Shown: one piece after another, positions 60,001 through 64,000 of the stretch
Layout of the letters: every line of letters begins with the position of its first letter
Numbering within the stretch: position 1 is the stretch's first letter
Assembly: GCA_024693065.1 (NCBI GenBank)
Contig: JAILLP010000024.1
Location: forward strand, 62,001 to 126,000
DNA from: Paludibacteraceae bacterium
GTDB taxonomy: Bacteria; Bacteroidota; Bacteroidia; Bacteroidales; Paludibacteraceae
Direction of reading: 5' to 3'
DNA length: 64,000 nt
Notes under the pieces: model-generated
What the model was told of the DNA's origin: nothing
Seen by the model: the letters and a program-made list of their open reading frames with translations, nothing else
Database searches by the model: none
Program-made: the position numbers and the translations under genes

Positions 60001-60977
60001 TAACACCAGACACCGGAGTTCCTCGTGCCCAGCCACACATTGCCGGCTGAATCCAACGTCATGCAGTAGATCTTCCTGATTTCCAAGCCTTGGGAATTAT
60101 ACGGAACGACGGAGTGGAACCTAGCCTTCTCCGAGATCTCATCATCGGTATACCAGAGGCCGAAGCCATCCGTGGCGAACCAATAACGATTGTTCTTATC
60201 CCTCAGCACCTTGACAGTGTTCCCGAACGGCACATTCAGCACGGTTGGTTTCCCGATCGTGTCTTGGATGTCGAAGACCCACATCTCGTGCGTCTGCGTG
60301 GTGACCAGCAGTTTGTCGTTGCCAATCGGCAACAGGTTCCAAATAAAGCCACAAGCGTCTACAGGAGGGTCGCACTCCACGATCAATTCGCCCGAAGAAT
60401 CATAGACGTAATATTTATCAAGGGAGCCCACCCAGTATCTGCCATATTTATCCACATACATCGACTTGATGTAAGTCTCCTTCGTGCCCTCGTAGATCTT
60501 CGTGTCGCTACGGAACGCATGCGTCTCCGGGTCATAAAGGAATATACCCTTGGTGGTCATCGCGAAACGACGTCCATCGTCCGCCACATAGAAGCCCTCC
60601 GTCTCCTCCGGTTTGCCCGTCACGAAGACGTCGGGGATATGGTCTATCAAGGTATCCCGCTCCTGGTCGTACTCTTCCAGCAGGCCATGATAGCCTCCGA
60701 GGAAAAGATTGTTATTATCCCCCAAATGACAAATGAGGACATCCTCCCTACGCAGTGTCGGGTAATCTTTTTTCTGATGATGCTTGAACGTTTTTCCGTC
60801 AAAGCGGTCGAAGCCGAAATCCGTGGCGAGCCATAGGAAGCCGTTCTGGTCGAACGTGATATTATATACCCTATCCGATATCAACCCATCCTCCGTACCG
60901 AAATGGTCAAACCGGCCATATTCCTGCGCATTCGCAAGGAATGTGGCGAATAGGATTACCGGAAGAATCACCTTCAT
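57015..60977 (-). CDS. Hybrid two-component system (periplasmic propeller + Y_Y_Y + HisKA/HATPase + REC + AraC)
   Basis: Propeller repeats (GFLWLATDFGFDRFDGKTF), VVAHDLKNPMFAIVGAL H-box, NAIKFTPEGG, IVIDDNPLICENVKTLL...ILSDVEMPVMNG, C-terminal AraC domain; start set at MKVILPVILFATFLANA. Confidence 0.93.
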   Translation of the reverse strand: MKVILPVILFATFLANAQEYGRFDHFGTEDGLISDRVYNITFDQNGFLWLATDFGFDRFDGKTFKHHQKKDYPTLRREDVLICHLGDNNNLFLGGYHGLLEEYDQERDTLIDHIPDVFVTGKPEETEGFYVADDGRRFAMTTKGIFLYDPETHAFRSDTKIYEGTKETYIKSMYVDKYGRYWVGSLDKYYVYDSSGELIVECDPPVDACGFIWNLLPIGNDKLLVTTQTHEMWVFDIQDTIGKPTVLNVPFGNTVKVLRDKNNRYWFATDGFGLWYTDDEISEKARFHSVVPYNSQGLEIRKIYCMTLDSAGNVWLGTRNSGVWCYRGNDLTNISFSRNYGFPAVACTGISEDKQGNLVVGSDGSGVYYVSPDFRNIELVELENNNVCSAVVKENGDVIVPTWGGGTFNIDAKTRAISKEDFSGMHLPSRCYFGACRYGQTLYACSAGDGLYKKEGDKDWQKIILKNDTTEVDRWAFKAIDAPDNTTWALTSTALWRLRNGRCDLIPIKGLEGDKLSTLSLADGACDDEGNLYVTSNKGFFVVEAGKDECELSDFVPACSYHSIQRDDNGFFWLAGDNGIARVDVKKKSFRLLTDSRNNIALHYFIFRSGFKDSRGRIHFGTNDGFVTFDPAHLAVDTGIPYLAFSDLYISNNKVKRGSGPLKECNLWDGHLSLEYDQTDITIHFDAIDYSEFDPIQYRYKLSGLKEEWTEISGGKFVQFSHLPAGEYQLTIEAFRNNVESVPKQINLTIKVLPPWWETLWFRSLLAIVLTLIVGSIILLRIKRLMNAKKELERKVDERTSELKEALNDKDRLISVVAHDLKNPMFAIVGALENLSNNTGALNEQDRQRITNSTYDSAKTLQNEMLKILDWAQSKKEDITCHPSDVDVQSVIHNVSLLLSNVMGKKRISLTTDIRLTHFAFADPRMLEAVIRNLLGNAIKFTPEGGSISILSWMDNKNVKIAVKDNGVGMSDEQVKRLRSGESTVSTQGTNNEEGNGLGYRICRNYILRNNGSMDVESKQGLGTIITITLPSSERKVEIKEEYRMDEPKSAEDYSILTGNTAIVIDDNPLICENVKTLLSSYLNVLTANNGKEALEIIEQKKPDIILSDVEMPVMNGIEMSRIIEQSAETEHIPLLFLSARNEDSDRLIGLKSGAVDYIPKPFSPEELLLKVCNILKMRQKQQQHILEKILKDRGGESTETEHTEEEAKPKKVNPFVKQFLEVIEKRYTESDITIEDLAQDMFLSKSTLTRRTNSIIGKTPLEILNEFRLNEAMRQLKNADSETQISDVAYNVGFSDPAYFSRRFREYFGTKPSQVIERK

Positions 60978-61222
60978 TTTAAAACCTATAACAATAGATC
61001 GGTTGTCTGCCCTGCGGTCCATAGTATCAGATAAGTACAATGCAAATATATAAAAACGTTGTGATTCCATCATGATTTATTTGTTTTTGATGAACAACTA
61101 CCCAAGATTTCTACGTTTATTCCTCCTCCGACAACGCCTCATACCCCTCCGCTCACCAAAGATGGGGAAGGGACTCGCTTATTTCATCATTTATCGTTAT
61201 TCCACGGATGGACGGGAAGGGG

Positions 61223-61230
61223 TAGATTTG
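61223..61230 (+). promoter_or_regulatory. -7 element TAGATTTG for the flavodoxin gene
   Basis: TAnnTTTG match; AATTAAG repeat follows immediately and forms the predicted 5' UTR. Confidence 0.5.
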
Positions 61231-61280
61231 CAATGAGTTAAGAGTTAAGAATTAAGTTAAGAATTAAAATACTAAAGCGT

Positions 61281-61775
61281 ATGAAGGTTGGAATCTTTTA
61301 TGGAAGTAGTACTGGGACCACTGAGGATGTCGCAGGAAGAATCGCCAAAGCGTTGAACGTGGAATCTGCGGATGTTCACAATGTGACGGATGCTGACTCC
61401 GCCATGATCGAGGGCTATGATGTTCTGGTGTTGGGTAGTTCCACATGGGGCGTGGGAGAGTTGCAGGACGATTGGTACGATGGTATCAAGAAGTTCAAGG
61501 CGGCGAACCTGCAGGGAAAGAAGGTCGCGTTGTTCGGATTGGGCGACAGCGGGTCGTTCAGCGACACCTTCTGTGACGCCATGGGAATCATCAAGGGCGA
61601 GTTGGCTGGTGCCGGCGTGACATTCATCGGAGAGGTTCCTTCGGATGACTATTCCTTTGATTCGTCTGTCTCCGTGGAGAACGGATGTTTCGTGGGACTG
61701 GCCTTGGATGAGGTGAACGAGGACTATAAGACCGACGAGCGTATCAGCCGCTGGGCGTCGTCCTTGCCACTATAA
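61281..61775 (+). CDS. fldA: Flavodoxin
   Basis: GIFYGSSTGTTEDVAGRIA, GSSTWGVGELQDDW, FGLGDSGSFSDTFCDAMG. Confidence 0.95.
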   Translation: MKVGIFYGSSTGTTEDVAGRIAKALNVESADVHNVTDADSAMIEGYDVLVLGSSTWGVGELQDDWYDGIKKFKAANLQGKKVALFGLGDSGSFSDTFCDAMGIIKGELAGAGVTFIGEVPSDDYSFDSSVSVENGCFVGLALDEVNEDYKTDERISRWASSLPL

Positions 61776-61822
61776 GAGAGTCTTATATACATGATGTGAA
61801 ATAAAATTAAAGGAGGTAGGTT

Positions 61823-62203
61823 ATGCAAATGATGATGCCTACGGGCGAATTTAAGGTTTTGTCGAACTACATCTATGAGTTCAAGAAAGGGGTGCGCAAC
61901 TTGGTGCTTTACACGTTGGATGTGCGCCACGAGGAGATGGCTTGCCGTCGATTGGAGGGCGCGGGTATCGATTACCTCACGCAACGGGTCAACGATCGGA
62001 ACGTGAACTTCTATTTCGGGGAGCCTGAATGCCTAAACGTTGTCCGCTCGTTCCTGGATCGTCCATTGAACAAACTGACGCCCGAAGAGGATTTCATATT
62101 AGGAACACTCTTAGGGTATGACCTCCGTAAACAATGCTCCCGTTATTGCGAGCGGAAGGGCCGTATGTCGTTTGCCCCATCCATCGCATCATCGGTTATG
62201 TAA
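61823..62203 (+). CDS. DUF2023-like protein
   Basis: Position directly after flavodoxin; KGVRNLVLYTLDVRHEEMACRRLEGAGIDYLTQRVNDRNVNFYFG. Confidence 0.75.
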   Translation: MQMMMPTGEFKVLSNYIYEFKKGVRNLVLYTLDVRHEEMACRRLEGAGIDYLTQRVNDRNVNFYFGEPECLNVVRSFLDRPLNKLTPEEDFILGTLLGYDLRKQCSRYCERKGRMSFAPSIASSVM

Positions 62204-62293
62204 AATTGCCTCCCCCTCTCCATGGGGGGATTGTATACTGTTGCTATCGTTCCCAAAAGGGAAAGGTTAATCTGTTTTTTGTGTTGTGTAAAG

Positions 62294-62330
62294 AAAGGGA
62301 GGGAATCCAATCGGAAACCCTCCCTTTTGA
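62294..62330. terminator. Terminator between DUF2023 and malic enzyme (convergent)
   Basis: AAAGGGAGGG/CCCTCCCTTT stem. Confidence 0.65.
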
Positions 62331-62350
62331 CATTTCATGAACTGGAACTA

Positions 62351-64000
62351 TTATTTATTGTTCAATTGAGCATCTATTACAGCGATGGTCGTCATGTTGA
62401 CGATGTCGCGTACGGAAGCCTCCACATCCAACACGTGAACTGGCTTCTTCAGACCCATTTGAACAGGACCTACGCTCTCCGCCATACCCATCTGCATCAA
62501 CATACGGTAAGCGATGTTGGCTGAGTTCAAGCAAGGGAATACCATGGTGTTCACATCCATGCCGTCGATCTTGCTGAATGGGAACTTCTCGTGACGAAGC
62601 TTCTTGTCAAGGGCGAAGTTCACCTGCATCTCACCATCCACCAAGATCTCAGGGTGGTTCTTATGCAAGTTCTCCACAGCGTCGTGTACCAAGCAAGGGT
62701 TTCCTGTGGAATCCGCGCCGAAGTTAGAGTAGGACAACATAGCCATCACTGGGTGCTCGTTGAATAACTTCACCGTCTCGTTGGTCAATACTGCGATCTC
62801 AGCCAACACGTCAGCTGATGGAGAATCGTTCACCAAAGTATCCGCCAAGAAGTAAACACCCTTGGAAGTGTTCAGGATGTTGAGCGCAGCGATGTTCGTG
62901 ACACCATCACGCATTCCGATGATATCCATAGCAGGCTTGATGGCCTCCATGTAGCGGGTATAAGAACCGGTGATCATAGCGTCCGCCTCACCCATCTCCA
63001 CCATCATGGCGCCGAAGTAGTTGCGGTCGTACATCTTCTCGTTCGCCTCAGAGTAGGTGTAACCCTTGCGGGCCAACTTCTCGGAGAGGTATTTAGCGTA
63101 ACGGTTGCGGCGAGCCTCCTCACGGTCGTGACGGAGGTTGATGATCTCGATGCCCTCGATGTCGATACCGTTCTCTTTCGCGATCTTAGCGATACGCTCC
63201 TCGTTGCCCAAGAGGATAGGAATACAGATGCCCTCTTTCTTCGTCGTGGAAGCGGCCTGTAAAGTATTAGGGGTGTTAGCCTCCGTGAAGACCACACGTT
63301 TAGGATTTGCCTTAGCGGCCTCGGTCAACGAACCGATCAACGTGTTGTCCAATCCCATGCGGGCGCGGAGCTCAGCCTTGTACTCATTCCAGTTGGTGAT
63401 GTTCTTGCGAGCCACACCTGAATCCATAGCCGCCTTAGCGACTGCCGGAGCGACTGTCTCGAGCAAACGTGGGTCGAATGCTGTAGGGATGATATAGTCA
63501 GGACCGAACTTCATCTTCTTGTTGCCGTAAGCGATGGAGACTGCCTCAGGTACCGGTTGCTTAGCCAAGTCGGCCAAGGCGTGCACAGCGGCCAGCTTCA
63601 TCTCCTCGTTGATAGCCTTAGCGTGGGTATCCAACGCACCACGGAAGATGTAAGGGAATCCTAACACATTGTTGATTTGGTTCGGATAGTCGGAACGACC
63701 CGTACCGCAGATCACGTCAGGGCGGGAAGCCTTCGCATCCTCGTAGGAGATCTCAGGCGTAGGGTTCGCCAATGCGAAGACGATAGGGTTCTTGGCCATC
63801 GAACGAACCATGTCTTGGCTCAACACGTTACCCTTGGAAAGACCCAAGAAGACGTCTGCATCCTTTACAGCCTCCGCCAACGTCGTGATGTCACGGCTAG
63901 TAGCGAAAGGTTTCTTCCTATCGTTCAAATCCGTTCTCTTGGTGTTGATGACACCCTTGGAGTCGCACATCACGATGTTCTCCAAACGAGCGCCCAAAGC
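62351..64000 (-). CDS. maeB: NADP-dependent malic enzyme with C-terminal phosphate-acetyltransferase-like domain (N-terminus beyond window)
   Basis: NPIVFALANPTPEISYEDAKASRPDVICGTGRSDYPNQINNVLGFPYIFRGALD; PTA-like C-terminus; ORF runs to the window edge. Confidence 0.92.
   Translation of the reverse strand, partial: ALGARLENIVMCDSKGVINTKRTDLNDRKKPFATSRDITTLAEAVKDADVFLGLSKGNVLSQDMVRSMAKNPIVFALANPTPEISYEDAKASRPDVICGTGRSDYPNQINNVLGFPYIFRGALDTHAKAINEEMKLAAVHALADLAKQPVPEAVSIAYGNKKMKFGPDYIIPTAFDPRLLETVAPAVAKAAMDSGVARKNITNWNEYKAELRARMGLDNTLIGSLTEAAKANPKRVVFTEANTPNTLQAASTTKKEGICIPILLGNEERIAKIAKENGIDIEGIEIINLRHDREEARRNRYAKYLSEKLARKGYTYSEANEKMYDRNYFGAMMVEMGEADAMITGSYTRYMEAIKPAMDIIGMRDGVTNIAALNILNTSKGVYFLADTLVNDSPSADVLAEIAVLTNETVKLFNEHPVMAMLSYSNFGADSTGNPCLVHDAVENLHKNHPEILVDGEMQVNFALDKKLRHEKFPFSKIDGMDVNTMVFPCLNSANIAYRMLMQMGMAESVGPVQMGLKKPVHVLDVEASVRDIVNMTTIAVIDAQLNNK

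Overview
The window is a chromosomal segment from a Bacteroidales-like genome. This is inferred from TAnnTTTG-type promoters, T9SS C-terminal signals, DUF4783/DUF4837/DUF5683/DUF2023 families and an HTCS regulator. It is mostly housekeeping, with about 48 supported protein genes. No tRNA, rRNA, CRISPR array, IS element or prophage was recognised. Main blocks: M15 peptidase (truncated) and DUF4846; fabD / non-specific nuclease / nadC; rlmH; a membrane LytTR regulator divergent from a fabH-fabK-fabF cluster; an M6 protease with a T9SS tail; argS, HU; rhomboid x2 - EEP - TonB receptor, then a DUF4353-like beta-helix protein and a DUF5074/BtuG-like surface lipoprotein; uvrA; parA-parB-DUF5683-mltD; a complete trpEGDCFBA operon; a Dna2-like nuclease-helicase; capA; a T9SS/gliding protein with a 45-bp tandem repeat plus PorP/SprF; pdxA, rlmN; coaX-OMP-TPR-lptC-ppiD; an orphan HTCS; flavodoxin-DUF2023; and malic enzyme (truncated). 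The best candidates for something under-described are: (1) an apparent trp attenuator, with leader peptide MVYKVNTNIANSLYWWRPSLFQSRR followed by a perfect 12-bp terminator stem upstream of trpE; (2) the TonB receptor / DUF4353 / surface-lipoprotein neighbourhood; (3) a composite family of dispersed intergenic repeats; (4) a dense symmetric operator-like region between the LytTR gene and the fab cluster. All family names come from reading motifs; no database search was run.
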